A stretch of DNA of 64,000 nt, taken from positions 1 through 64,000 of the forward strand of contig CAZGRP010000023.1 in assembly GCA_964527995.1 (NCBI GenBank), written 5' to 3'. The notes below the pieces were generated by a model. That model saw nothing but the letters and a program-made list of their open reading frames with translations. It ran no database searches and was not told the DNA's origin. Each line of letters begins with the position of its first letter. Position 1 is the stretch's first letter. This DNA comes from CAZGRP01 sp964527995. Lineage in GTDB: Bacteria; Zhuqueibacterota; Zhuqueibacteria; Oceanimicrobiales; CAZGRP01. Below are positions 36,570 through 45,581 of this stretch, piece by piece. A program made the position numbers and the translations under genes.

Positions 36570-39029
36570 TTATGAGCCGACCAGAAAGCCAGCCTTCACG
36601 ATTCCATCGCGGATGGCTTCGACGTTTGTGCCGTTTTCACGGTAATGGACCGTCACTTTCTTTTCAGTGAGGTCACCAGATACGGATTGAACTCCAGGCT
36701 GCTTCTCGAGTCGCTCCTTGATTCGTTTCAGACACCCTTCGCAATGAATGCCAGGCACCTGGAGGGTGATCGACTTCACTTCGGCGACCTGTGTCCTGGT
36801 TTTGGGCAGCAGACGGCCTGCAAAGGAGTTGATGAGTACGGCGCTGACGCTGGCCGCCATAGCGATCATGGCCCAGATGGGATGCAGCAAACCTGTAGCA
36901 GCCAGCGGGATCCCAACGCCATTGAAAGAAAACGCCAGGGTCAGATTCTGGACGGTTTTGCGATAGCTGCTTCTGGAAATGTAGTAGGCATCGACGACGC
37001 CCGTGAGCCGGTCACCGACGAGAATGATATCGGAGGATTCGATGGCGATGTCGGTTCCGGCGCCGATGGCGATCCCCACATCCGCCTGCATCAGGGCCGG
37101 CGCATCGTTGATGCCGTCGCCGACCATGGCGACGCGGTATCCCTGCCGCTGCAACCGCCGCACCTGTTCTGCTTTCTCGTCAGGGAGGACCTCGGCCATG
37201 ACCTCGGTGATTCCAACTTCGGCTGCCACCGCTCGGGCCGTGCGGGCATTGTCCCCGGTGATCATGATGGGCTCCAAACCTGCTTCTCGGATGCGCGCCA
37301 CGGCCTGGGCGGCATCGTCTTTGATCGTGTCAGTGATGCCGATCAATCCGAGCAACTCCCCCTCGATTGCAACGCCGACGACGGTCTGCCCGCGCTCCTG
37401 CATGGAAGTGGCGCTGCTGGCGGCCTGGGAGAGATCGACGTGCTTTTGCTGGAGGTACGCGAGGCTCCCTACCAGTACAGTCTGTCCGGAAACCTTGGCG
37501 AGCACGCCAAAGCCCGGATGGGCCTGGAACTCTTCGGGGTCGGACAGCGCGAGTCCCAGACTCTCGGCGTGGCGAACGACCGCCCGTGCCAGAGGATGCT
37601 CCGAGCGACTCTCTGCCGAGGCCGCGAGTCGGAGCACCTTCTCCACATCCTGGTACCCGGCATCCGATGTCTGAGTGGCGGTTTCTTCGGGGCGGGTTGT
37701 CCGTTTCAGGCTGATGACTTCCACCACCCTCGGTTCCCCCTTGGTGATCGTGCCGGTCTTGTCAAGCACCACCTTGCTGACATCCTTGAAAACCTGAAAG
37801 GCCTCGCCGCTGCGCATGAGGATCCCTTTCTCGGCCGCCAGCCCGCCTCCGCGGATCATCGCCAGGGGCGTGGCCATGCCCAACGCGCAAGGATAGCCCA
37901 TGACCAGCACGGCCAGAGCAGCGAAAAGGGCACGAGTGAGATTGGGCTCACCGGCGATCACATAGGCTCCCAAAGTCCAGATCGCCAGCGCCACAGCCGC
38001 AAATACTAGAACCACCGGCACGTAGACCTTCAGAACCCGATCGACGAGCTGCAAGATCCCGGGTTTCATCGCTCGAGCCTCTTCCACATAGCGGGCGACG
38101 CGCTGCAAGAAGCTTTCTTCGCCCACGCGCGTGACGCGCACAAGGAGGGTGCCGGAGCCATTGATGGAGCCGCCGATGACCTCATCCCCAATGCCCTTTT
38201 CGGAAGGCAGCGATTCGCCCGTGACCAGACTCTCGTTGACCGCCGACAGCCCATCGACGACTTCCCCGTCCACCGGGATCTGCTCTCCCGGCCAGACGCG
38301 CACCAGGTCGCCTGGCTGCACCTGCTCCACCGGGACTTCCTCCTCCTTGCCGTCGTGAACAACGCGGGCGGTAGCCGGCTGCAGGTCGAGAAGCTTGCGC
38401 ACGGCTTGTGAACTGCGGGTGCGCACCAGCAAGGAAGTATATCCCGACAGAATATGGTAGGCGGTCACGAAGACCGCGACAGCGAAGAAATCGGCTGTTG
38501 GAAAGTCACTGCGGAAAAACCCGATGAATCCACCCAGCAGCCCGGCAAAAGCGCCGAATTCCATGAGGACGTGTTGATTGAGAATGCGGCGCCGGAGAGA
38601 TTGCACGGCCATGCTGAGAATGCGCCGGCCCGCACCGAAGACCGTGGCCAGGGCGAGGAGCATCATTAACCAGGGAAACGAAGGATGCCGAAAGCCAACC
38701 CACATGGCGGCCATCGATAGGAAAGTGGCGCCAGAGAGAGCCGCCACGACCCACAAGCGACGTCGCTCTCGGCGCAACTCGGCTTCCTGCTCTTCGAACG
38801 AACGCAACTTCTTCGGGTCGCGCACGGTGTATCCGAGCGCACGCAACGTGTTCTCCAGCTCCGATGGGCTTACCCGTGACGGATCGTATACGATCAGGGC
38901 CTCTTCGTGCGACAGGCTGATGTGAACCTCGAGAACACCGTCCATCCGGGCGTAGGCCCGACGGATGGTTTCAGTGCAAAAGGAACACGACATGCCGCCG
39001 ATCCTGATCTGGAGCTTTTCTGTCGCCAT
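36570..39029 (-). CDS. Heavy-metal P1B-type ATPase with HMA domains at both ends
   Basis: 819 residues. N-terminal HMA (GGMSCSFC, Cys15/Cys18), eight-helix transport core, TGES near 270, phosphorylation site DKTGT (Asp423), SEHPLA, MVGDGINDAPAL, and a C-terminal HMA with PGIHCEGC near 763. The sixth-helix ion motif is GYPCALG (Tyr379-Pro-Cys381) instead of CPC. Metal is probably Cu or a related soft metal, but the altered motif makes this uncertain. ATG 39029; a candidate operator and -35 lie just upstream (39077-39111). Confidence 0.92.
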   Translation of the reverse strand: MATEKLQIRIGGMSCSFCTETIRRAYARMDGVLEVHISLSHEEALIVYDPSRVSPSELENTLRALGYTVRDPKKLRSFEEQEAELRRERRRLWVVAALSGATFLSMAAMWVGFRHPSFPWLMMLLALATVFGAGRRILSMAVQSLRRRILNQHVLMEFGAFAGLLGGFIGFFRSDFPTADFFAVAVFVTAYHILSGYTSLLVRTRSSQAVRKLLDLQPATARVVHDGKEEEVPVEQVQPGDLVRVWPGEQIPVDGEVVDGLSAVNESLVTGESLPSEKGIGDEVIGGSINGSGTLLVRVTRVGEESFLQRVARYVEEARAMKPGILQLVDRVLKVYVPVVLVFAAVALAIWTLGAYVIAGEPNLTRALFAALAVLVMGYPCALGMATPLAMIRGGGLAAEKGILMRSGEAFQVFKDVSKVVLDKTGTITKGEPRVVEVISLKRTTRPEETATQTSDAGYQDVEKVLRLAASAESRSEHPLARAVVRHAESLGLALSDPEEFQAHPGFGVLAKVSGQTVLVGSLAYLQQKHVDLSQAASSATSMQERGQTVVGVAIEGELLGLIGITDTIKDDAAQAVARIREAGLEPIMITGDNARTARAVAAEVGITEVMAEVLPDEKAEQVRRLQRQGYRVAMVGDGINDAPALMQADVGIAIGAGTDIAIESSDIILVGDRLTGVVDAYYISRSSYRKTVQNLTLAFSFNGVGIPLAATGLLHPIWAMIAMAASVSAVLINSFAGRLLPKTRTQVAEVKSITLQVPGIHCEGCLKRIKERLEKQPGVQSVSGDLTEKKVTVHYRENGTNVEAIRDGIVKAGFLVGS

Positions 39030-39076
39030 TCTCGATTCTTTTCGTTGCGAGTGAGTTTGCGATTATTTGAGTGTTC

Positions 39077-39111
39077 TGTCAAACGTCCACAACATGCTAA
39101 CCCATGTGGAC
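39077..39111 (-). promoter_or_regulatory. Candidate operator and -35 upstream of the P-type ATPase
   Basis: On the minus strand TTGACA (39082-39077) precedes the ATPase gene. Immediately upstream, GTCCACA (39085-39091) and TGTGGAC (39105-39111) form a perfect inverted repeat 13 bases apart. This would give the ATPase its own regulated promoter inside the block. No good -10 was found, so the call is tentative. Confidence 0.35.
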
Positions 39112-39159
39112 CCCATTCTTATTTCCGGAAGCCAGGGCGGCCCGCCTGTCGCCGAAGTG

Positions 39160-39549
39160 TCAAAGCAGCCCCAGCCTCATCATGACCGGAAAGGCTACGA
39201 ATGCGACGATGAAACCAACGGCCCAGATGCCGGCAGAGGCCCAGAGCACCACCCTGCTCCAGCGATTTGCCACCTGACACGCCGAGCCTTCTCCGACGCC
39301 GCACTCCGCGTCTGTTTTGCGGCGGTAGACCAGATAGAAATTTACTGCGATCATCAGCCCGGCACCCAGAAAAACCCACACTTTATTTCGACTTAGAGTG
39401 ATGAGGAGCGGGAAGGAGGATATCGCCGACGCCACGACGGCGCCGAGCCCAAGAGTCACAAAGAGCGTTGGCAGAGCGCAACAGATAAGGGTAGAGACCG
39501 AAGTGAAGAGAGACAGCATGCTTGTGAGGTCTTGCTTCAGCTTACGCAT
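39160..39549 (-). CDS. MerT-like small membrane transporter
   Basis: 129 residues, three TM helices. The first helix contains TLICCALPTLFVTLGLGA, with the vicinal Cys pair (Cys23-Cys24) typical of MerT mercuric transporters; a second Cys pair in the loop (DAECGVGEGSACQ) also matches. Mercury or another thiophilic metal is a candidate substrate. No merR, merA or merP adjoins, although the HMA-domain exported proteins could replace MerP. Confidence 0.7.
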   Translation of the reverse strand: MRKLKQDLTSMLSLFTSVSTLICCALPTLFVTLGLGAVVASAISSFPLLITLSRNKVWVFLGAGLMIAVNFYLVYRRKTDAECGVGEGSACQVANRWSRVVLWASAGIWAVGFIVAFVAFPVMMRLGLL

Positions 39550-39687
39550 AGGCGGTCCGTCTTGAGTTTCTCCGTTTCGGCCGGTTCGTTGGGAGCTGTG
39601 GGGCCAGCTCCGTGCCCTCTGTCGCGGCGCTCGCGGTCAAGAGAAAGAACAGCGGCGGCCACGGCGGACGGGCAGCAGACGCCGGCA

Positions 39688-40269
39688 TTACTGGCGCTCT
39701 TTCCGCTCTCCTCGAATGACTTTTGCCTTGAACCCCAGCTTTTCGACAGCCTTCACGAGCTTCTGTTCATCCATTTTGTCGTCCGAGCAGGCGAGCGTGG
39801 CGACTCCGGCCTTCGCATCCACGCTCACATCGGATACACAGTCGAACTCAGACAGAGCCTTCTGCACCCGAGACACACAACTATCGCAAGCCATGCCCTT
39901 GATTTGCAGAGAGATCTCCCGTGCTTTCTGGATTGCCTTGCCGTTGGTGACAGGCGGAGCCTGTCCTTCGATGGTGATCTTGCGCAGCGTGAACCCAGCT
40001 TCTTTTACTTTCTTTTCGAGCAGGGCTTTATCGATTTTGGCATCCTCCTTGAAATAGAGGATCACAAGGCCATCGTTGAGCTTGATGTCCAACTTGTCGA
40101 TGCCCTCCACTCGTTTCAGCTTTTTCTCCAAGCCGTAGGCACAGAAGGGACACGCCAAGCCATCCACCCTCAAGGTAACTTTCCTGTGCTGGCCCGAAAG
40201 GGCGAAGGCCTCCGTGAACGCTGCGGCCAGCAGAAGTGAGGCGACCAGCCACGCACTGAATCTTCTCAT
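39688..40269 (-). CDS. Exported protein with two HMA domains
   Basis: 193 residues with a signal peptide (WLVASLLLAAAFTEAFA). First HMA: VTLRVDGLACPFCAYGLEKKLKRVEG (CPFC). Second HMA: LQIKGMACDSCVSRVQKALSEFD (CDSC) around residues 120-190. The first domain is nearly identical in motif to that at 34989-35507, so the two genes are paralogues; the second copy has lost one domain. A periplasmic metal chaperone for the pumps here is likely. Confidence 0.88.
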   Translation of the reverse strand: MRRFSAWLVASLLLAAAFTEAFALSGQHRKVTLRVDGLACPFCAYGLEKKLKRVEGIDKLDIKLNDGLVILYFKEDAKIDKALLEKKVKEAGFTLRKITIEGQAPPVTNGKAIQKAREISLQIKGMACDSCVSRVQKALSEFDCVSDVSVDAKAGVATLACSDDKMDEQKLVKAVEKLGFKAKVIRGERKERQ

Positions 40270-40293
40270 GACATACCTCCGTTCGAAAGGGTT

Positions 40294-41115
40294 CTATCTG
40301 AAGGGCGGCATGTGGAATTCGACCGCGAGAACGTACTCAGGGTCAGGCTTATCCTGAATTCCGTTGAGACGGTCGACCACGGATATCTTTACACCGCCCT
40401 TGAGCATGATGTTGCGATAGCTGAAGAAGAATCCCGGTGCAACACTCAGTGTGAAGCCTCCGGAGTCGGGATCGGGACGATCCTGGATGGTATTCCTGCT
40501 TGCCACTTCGCCGAGCACCTCCAGGAGGAAGACCGCGTCGGGCTGCAAGTACTCCAGCTTCCACGGCCGGATGCCGTAGGCGGCGTCTATGTTTAAGATG
40601 TTGCCCCGGTTCACCTGGTTGCTGGTGCCATTGACCAGGTAGCGCGCGTCCGCAAAGGCGTAGTGCCGGCGCGACTCACGACCGAATGAAAGGCCGACGA
40701 AGTAATCTGTGGTCCCGCTTCCGCGGCGCGCCGACTGGCTTCCCGTCGGCAATTTGACACCCCAATGAAAGGCGAGCGCAGTGCTGGCGTTCCGGACGTC
40801 GTGGCGGAGGAAGCGCCGCTTGCCTCGAATGATGAGGTCGCCCAAGCCGGCGCGCCTTCCGGCGGTGGAAAACACGTACGGGAGGGAGGCCGTCATGGCA
40901 AGATCGGGGGTGAGGCCGTAGATCAGTTCGTAGCGATTCGACCAGCCGCCGTTCTGGCGCTCCAGCTCGGATTCCAGTGCCCAGGCGTACTGGCCGACGG
41001 TATGAGGCCCCAGACCAAAGAGGGGCTCGTGCGCCCGGGCTCTTTCAGAGGATACAGCAAAAGCAATGGCTGCCGACATCCAGACGACCAGGACGGCATC
41101 GATTCGCTTTGGCAT
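40294..41115 (-). CDS. Outer-membrane beta-barrel protein (transporter-like)
   Basis: 273 residues with a signal peptide from ATG 41115. TPDLAMTASLPYVFS, AGLGDLIIRGKRRFLRHD and WGVKLPTGSQSARRGSGTTDYFVGLSFG follow the same layout as the barrel at 35651-36553 (GLGD...G-KLPTG...TD). Ends with EFHMPPFR. It lies two genes after the sigma factor and before the double HMA protein, so it is likely to pass or bind a metal at the outer membrane. Confidence 0.72.
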   Translation of the reverse strand: MPKRIDAVLVVWMSAAIAFAVSSERARAHEPLFGLGPHTVGQYAWALESELERQNGGWSNRYELIYGLTPDLAMTASLPYVFSTAGRRAGLGDLIIRGKRRFLRHDVRNASTALAFHWGVKLPTGSQSARRGSGTTDYFVGLSFGRESRRHYAFADARYLVNGTSNQVNRGNILNIDAAYGIRPWKLEYLQPDAVFLLEVLGEVASRNTIQDRPDPDSGGFTLSVAPGFFFSYRNIMLKGGVKISVVDRLNGIQDKPDPEYVLAVEFHMPPFR

Positions 41116-41148
41116 CTTCTCGTTCCTTTTTCGGTTACGTTCCATGTG

Positions 41149-42030
41149 TCAAGTCCCTTTCGCCAGCCGGAATCGAACCCAATAGCCAATGGAGCCGCCG
41201 ATCACCGAACCCACCAGTGCGCCGCCGAACCATCCTACAAGCGTGCCCAGCGCAAAGGGAGCGCACTGCAGGAAAATACTCGGTGCCAGCAGCAGTACGA
41301 ACACGCCACCAGCCATGGAACCGCGAAGCAAGGGGCCTGGCGCGCGCCTGGTTGCGCTGAGGTAGGAGGCGATACCCATGGGGATCATGGCGTACAATCC
41401 TCCGAACACGAAGAAGGAGCCCGCCACGGAGAGTCTCTCAATGAACGGCTGTGTGAGCCGGTAGTTGCTGCAGAAGCGCAGGGAACTTGGCAGAGGGCTG
41501 ATGGCTGTGAGCAGGAAGAAGATCCCTACGGCAACAAGCGACGCCTGCGCCATGAACTTCCACGACGCAATACCTTTCTTCGTACCCAGCATGAAGAGGT
41601 AGAAGACCACCCCGTAGAGCGCCGTCCACAATGCCCCTGCCGTCGTCAAAGCAAGATGCGAGACGTTCTCGAGGTTCAGGCGGGAGGACAAAATGACACC
41701 TGACGCAATCGCCGTAGCCAGCCCCATGCCGAAGGGAACCAGAGGCTCCAGGATGGAACCCAATCGCTTCAACTCCGCCACAAAGCTTTGCTTCCTGGCC
41801 TCCTGCGCCGCCGAATGCGCCTGCTCGGACAGGCTCGCGCCAAGAAAAGCGGGGGAGGCCTCCTCGTGCCACTGGTCAAGCACCTGCCAGACACCGCGCA
41901 GTTGTCCAAGCTCGGCGGCACACCGGGCGCAATGCTCGAGGTGATCTTCCATCGACGCTTTTGTTCTCTCATGGAGACCGCCTGCCAGATAGGCGGGCAT
42001 TTCTTTTTGCGTCTGCTCACACGTCATCAT
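41149..42030 (-). CDS. Anti-sigma factor with zinc-finger and long membrane domain
   Basis: 293 residues. Cytoplasmic N-terminus with an anti-sigma zf-HC2 motif (DHLEHCARC: His30, Cys34, Cys37), then about six TM helices, an unusually large membrane domain compared with the single helix of most anti-sigma factors. Located 50 bases after the sigma gene and just ahead of the metal-handling genes, so the membrane part may sense metal or envelope stress. Confidence 0.8.
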   Translation of the reverse strand: MMTCEQTQKEMPAYLAGGLHERTKASMEDHLEHCARCAAELGQLRGVWQVLDQWHEEASPAFLGASLSEQAHSAAQEARKQSFVAELKRLGSILEPLVPFGMGLATAIASGVILSSRLNLENVSHLALTTAGALWTALYGVVFYLFMLGTKKGIASWKFMAQASLVAVGIFFLLTAISPLPSSLRFCSNYRLTQPFIERLSVAGSFFVFGGLYAMIPMGIASYLSATRRAPGPLLRGSMAGGVFVLLLAPSIFLQCAPFALGTLVGWFGGALVGSVIGGSIGYWVRFRLAKGT

Positions 42031-42080
42031 GGATCACCTGCATTTCCTGATGTTTTCGGGACGGTCAACATCAGCGGCTT

Positions 42081-42650
42081 CTACAGCAGTTCTCGGCGTA
42101 ACTGCTTGAGAGCGCGATAGGCACTCTGCTTGGCGGCGACCTCCGAAATTCCCAGGACCTCCGCCACTTCTTTGTAACTCAACCCCTGATATTTGGCGAG
42201 CAAGATGACCTGACGTTGCTGTTCCGGAAGGCGACGGATCGCCGCAGCTATGGCCTGTTTCCTGCCGTCTTCCTGCAGCTCCGACTCCGGATCGGCGTGG
42301 ATCTGATGGGGGGCGGCGGTGACAGCGTTGAAATCTTGCGCTTTCACAACACCGGAACGCCGTTTTTTCTGCCGGTACTGATCTCGCAGCAGGTTCATGG
42401 CGATGGTGTAGAGCCAACTGGCAAACGACCTGTCGGGGCGATACCGAAGGCGCGCCTGGATCAGCCGAAGGAACGTTTCCTGAGCCATGTCCTGGGCAAG
42501 TTCAACGCTGCCAAGGGAGCGCAAGAAAAAGTTGTAGATCTTCTGCCCGTACCGCGCAAACAATTCATCGAAAGCGCTGGCCTCACCTGCGGCGTATGCC
42601 TGCATCAACTCCTCGTCAGATCTCGATTTCAAGCCCGCCTGTCTCTCCAC
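42081..42650 (-). CDS. ECF-family RNA polymerase sigma factor
   Basis: 189 residues. Sigma2 region with LELAQDMAQETFLR-type motif (VELAQDMAQETFLRLIQ) and FASWLYTIAMNLLRDQYRQ; linker rich in Ala; sigma4 region RLPEQQRQVILLAKYQGLSYKEVAEVLGISEVAAKQSAYRALKQL. The start (GTG 42650) is uncertain. It begins a minus-strand series of nine genes down to 34060 and probably transcribes its own operon. A candidate ECF-type promoter lies at 42670-42695: GTTAC, 16 bases, CGTTT. Confidence 0.9.
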   Translation of the reverse strand: MERQAGLKSRSDEELMQAYAAGEASAFDELFARYGQKIYNFFLRSLGSVELAQDMAQETFLRLIQARLRYRPDRSFASWLYTIAMNLLRDQYRQKKRRSGVVKAQDFNAVTAAPHQIHADPESELQEDGRKQAIAAAIRRLPEQQRQVILLAKYQGLSYKEVAEVLGISEVAAKQSAYRALKQLRRELL

Positions 42651-43033
42651 GTGTAGGGTTCACCATTGCAAACGTCCATGGAAGGAAAAAGTAACGCAGA
42701 TCTCTCGAATGGATCGCATTCATTGTCTGTTGAATGGCCCCGCTGGTACCGCAAGCAGCGAACGAAGGAAGGTGCCTTCTGAGTTCCCGTTGCACGTTCT
42801 GCCTTGAAAGAACAGGTCGCGTTTCCGCAGGAAACTCGCGGCCAAAAGGTAAGGGAAAGTCATTTCGAGACGATACTTAGAGAAGGCAGAGGCCCACATA
42901 ACTCATCACCGAAACATGGAAAGACGAGGCTTCCTGACGGGTTCTGCATGTGGAACGTGAATGCTGCGGAGATTGCCACCATGATGGCCGAACCTGAGGG
43001 GTGCCGCTCGAACACCGTGTCGCCGAGGTTGGA
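42651..43033. other. Divergent intergenic region between ECF sigma and HDOD genes
   Basis: Holds the putative ECF promoter (42670-42695, minus) and the start region of the HDOD gene. No further gene is convincing; a plus-strand open frame starting near 42804 overlaps the HDOD gene out of frame and has no family resemblance. Confidence 0.5.
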
Positions 43034-43993
43034 ATGTCAGAGTTTCTTGGTTACAACGAGAATCGCGGTGAGTCTCAACACAACGCCCAGATTTGCGGCT
43101 CGAAAGGCGCCGCCCAAAACGGAGAGGAGCTCCAATTGGAAGAGAGCAGATTTCGTAACTTTGTCCGTTCGATCAAGGAGATTCCGACGCTTCCGGCCGT
43201 CGCCATCAAGGTGACGGAAGTCTGCCAGGACGAGTCATCCACTGTCGAGGAACTTGAAGAAGTCATCGCCTCCGATCCATCCATTGCCGCCAGGATCCTG
43301 CGCATCGCAAACTCAGCGTTCTTCGGTTGTGCCAAGAAGGTCGATTCGATCTCGCGAGCCATCATCCTGCTGGGTTTCGACACAGTGAAGAGCCTGGCTC
43401 TGAGCACCTCTGTGTTCGACCTGTTCTCGGGTTCGGCTGAGGCGCGCCTCGACTGGCATCAGTTCTGGCTGCATTCCGTCGCCTGTGGTCGCGGGGCGCA
43501 ATTGATTGCCGAGGACGCACACGCCCGCCCCTATCAATCCTCTGCTTTCCTCGCCGGTCTGCTCCACGACATCGGTAAGCTGGTGTTGGATAACTGGTTT
43601 CACGAGCCCTATCGCCAGGCTCTCCTGCTAGCCGCTGAGCGACCCTGCACCCTGGCGGAAGCGGAGAAGCAAACTTTGGGGTTTGACCATTCCACCGCTG
43701 GAGCGTGGTTCGCAAAGAGCTGGGGCCTCCCTGACACCCTTGCCAGGCCGATGGGCCAACACCATTCGATGAAGATCGTCGACCGTTCGCAGGAGTTCCT
43801 CGTGGCGGCTGTGCACGTCGGGGATGTCATTTGCTGGGAGCTCGAGCTCGGGTCTGGCTGGCAAGCTGCTGTGCCGGAGCTGAACCCGGTTGCCTTGGAG
43901 ATCCTGGACATGAGCCCAGAACAACTCCAGGTCGTGGCACAACGACTCGCGGAGCAGGAGGGCGAGATGCGGGCTTTCCTGACGTTGTTGTGA
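43034..43993 (+). CDS. HDOD-domain signalling protein
   Basis: 319 residues. The HDOD domain (about 45-250) reads IKEIPTLPAVAIKVTEVCQDE, LEEVIASDPSIAARILRIANSAFFG, SISRAIILLGFDTVKSLALS, FLAGLLHDIGKLVLDNW and QHHS. HDOD proteins resemble HD-GYP without its phosphodiesterase activity and are linked to surface, stress and developmental control. ATG 43034 (MSEFLGYNENRG) follows GAGG. First of three consecutive signalling genes. Confidence 0.88.
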   Translation: MSEFLGYNENRGESQHNAQICGSKGAAQNGEELQLEESRFRNFVRSIKEIPTLPAVAIKVTEVCQDESSTVEELEEVIASDPSIAARILRIANSAFFGCAKKVDSISRAIILLGFDTVKSLALSTSVFDLFSGSAEARLDWHQFWLHSVACGRGAQLIAEDAHARPYQSSAFLAGLLHDIGKLVLDNWFHEPYRQALLLAAERPCTLAEAEKQTLGFDHSTAGAWFAKSWGLPDTLARPMGQHHSMKIVDRSQEFLVAAVHVGDVICWELELGSGWQAAVPELNPVALEILDMSPEQLQVVAQRLAEQEGEMRAFLTLL

Positions 43994-43997
43994 GCCG

Positions 43998-45458
43998 ATG
44001 GAAGCTGCACGAAACAAAAAGTGCAGTCGCATGAGGAACCACACCGACAAGAGCCTTCAGGACGCGCTCAATCGAGCCTTGAGAGAGAGGGACTTGTACA
44101 AGTCCTCTCTTTCAAAGGCCAACCTCAACTACCAGGAGAAGGTCGAGGAGCTTTCTCTTCTACGCCGGCTCAGCGAGTCCCTTCGCTACATTCCCGACAA
44201 CAAACGTGTCTGCCAGGCGCTGCTGGATTCGCTCGCCGAACAGCTCGGAGCCTCGGAGAGCTGCCTGGCTGTGTTCCAGGAGGAATCACGAAAGCCGATC
44301 CTGATGGTGGCGACGGGTTCTGCGCCGTGTCGCCAGCTGGTGCAGCGGGTGGTGCGGCGATGGAACGAGCACTCTCGAAGGATCCGGCAGCGGTCAGCAG
44401 GTGCCAAGCGCAATGGCGCGATGGCGGATACGCTGGGAGGCACTTCCTGGGTGCACTATCTCTGCGAGGACGATAGCCGGGGTTGTCCAGGGCTGTTCAT
44501 CCCTATCGAGGTGCAGGGCAGCCTTCTTGGCATCTTCTATTTCGATACACCAGGTTTCGATCGTTTCGATTTTGAGGAAGAACGTATTCTGCCGATCGTT
44601 TCGGAGTTGGTGGCTTCGATTCTGCTGAATGTGCGACTTTACCATGAACTGGCGCAGTACAGCCGCATCCTTGAGAGACGGACAAAGCTGCTGGAGGAGA
44701 TGAACGAGCGACTGACGCGCACCCAGGCTCAGCTCGTGCAGTCAGAAAAGTTGGCCGGCATCGGGCTGTTTGCCGGGGGAATCGCCCACGAAATGAACAA
44801 CCCACTGATGGGCATCACCGGGCATCTCGAGCTTCTCATCGAGGAGAGTCAGGATAATCCGGAGCTTTTGGAGCGGCTCGAGGCCGTTCGCAAGCAGGCC
44901 GATCGCTGCTCGAAGATCGTACGTGGTGTGCTGGACTTCGCCCGGTTCACGCCGGATGAATGGGCGGAAGTCGACATCAACAACTCCCTCGAAGAACTCC
45001 TGACCCTGATCGAGCCTCAGCTCCGCTGGCAGCAGATCAAAGTAGTGCGTAGCTTTTCACCGAACCTGCCGTATGTGATGGGGAATCGGAATCGCCTGCA
45101 GCAAGTCTTCCTCAACATCATCACCAACGCCCAGAAGGCCATGCCGAACGGGGGTGTCCTCAAGATCGAGACTCTTGTTTCTGATGAGCGGCCGCGCCGG
45201 GTGATCATTTCCTTCGAAGATTCCGGCTGCGGCATCCCGGAAGACAATCTTCCCAAGGTATTCGACCCGTTTTTCACCACGGCGGAGGTCGGCAAAGGAA
45301 CCGGCCTGGGCCTGTCCATCAGCTTTGGTATTGTCAAAGATCACGCCGGCGACATTCTGGTTGAAAGTGAGCCCGGGCGTGGTGCGAAGTTCCAGGTCGT
45401 GCTGCCGGCCGAAGCCCTTGAGAAACCGGTGGCTGCAAGCTGGGAAGCGCGGCATTGA
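43998..45458 (+). CDS. GAF-containing sensor histidine kinase
   Basis: 486 residues, no TM. An N-terminal coiled segment, a GAF-like sensor domain (about 60-215, GLFIPIEVQGSLLGIFYFD), then HisKA with the phospho-His in IAHEMNNPLMGITGH (about 268-282) and HATPase (NRLQQVFLNIITNAQKAM, DSGCGIPEDNL, GKGTGLGLSIS). No receiver domain or response regulator adjoins, so output may go to the HDOD neighbours. ATG 43998 begins four bases after the upstream stop. Confidence 0.88.
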   Translation: MEAARNKKCSRMRNHTDKSLQDALNRALRERDLYKSSLSKANLNYQEKVEELSLLRRLSESLRYIPDNKRVCQALLDSLAEQLGASESCLAVFQEESRKPILMVATGSAPCRQLVQRVVRRWNEHSRRIRQRSAGAKRNGAMADTLGGTSWVHYLCEDDSRGCPGLFIPIEVQGSLLGIFYFDTPGFDRFDFEEERILPIVSELVASILLNVRLYHELAQYSRILERRTKLLEEMNERLTRTQAQLVQSEKLAGIGLFAGGIAHEMNNPLMGITGHLELLIEESQDNPELLERLEAVRKQADRCSKIVRGVLDFARFTPDEWAEVDINNSLEELLTLIEPQLRWQQIKVVRSFSPNLPYVMGNRNRLQQVFLNIITNAQKAMPNGGVLKIETLVSDERPRRVIISFEDSGCGIPEDNLPKVFDPFFTTAEVGKGTGLGLSISFGIVKDHAGDILVESEPGRGAKFQVVLPAEALEKPVAASWEARH

Positions 45459-45581
45459 AGCCGCCGCAGCGCGGGGCGGGAGAGAGGTGGTGCCGGTCGT
45501 GGGTTGCACTACAGGAGGCGGTTTCTGCGCGCCGAGCGCCATGTCGCAGGATCACATCCAATCCTTACGCGGGATTGTCTC

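Noticed and set aside
36645..38009. 454-codon open frame on the plus strand
   Set aside because: Antisense to the P-type ATPase gene; no recognisable protein.
39160..39549. Mercury resistance (mer) operon
   Set aside because: Only a MerT-like protein is present; no merA, merR or merP, so a mercury-specific operon is not supported.
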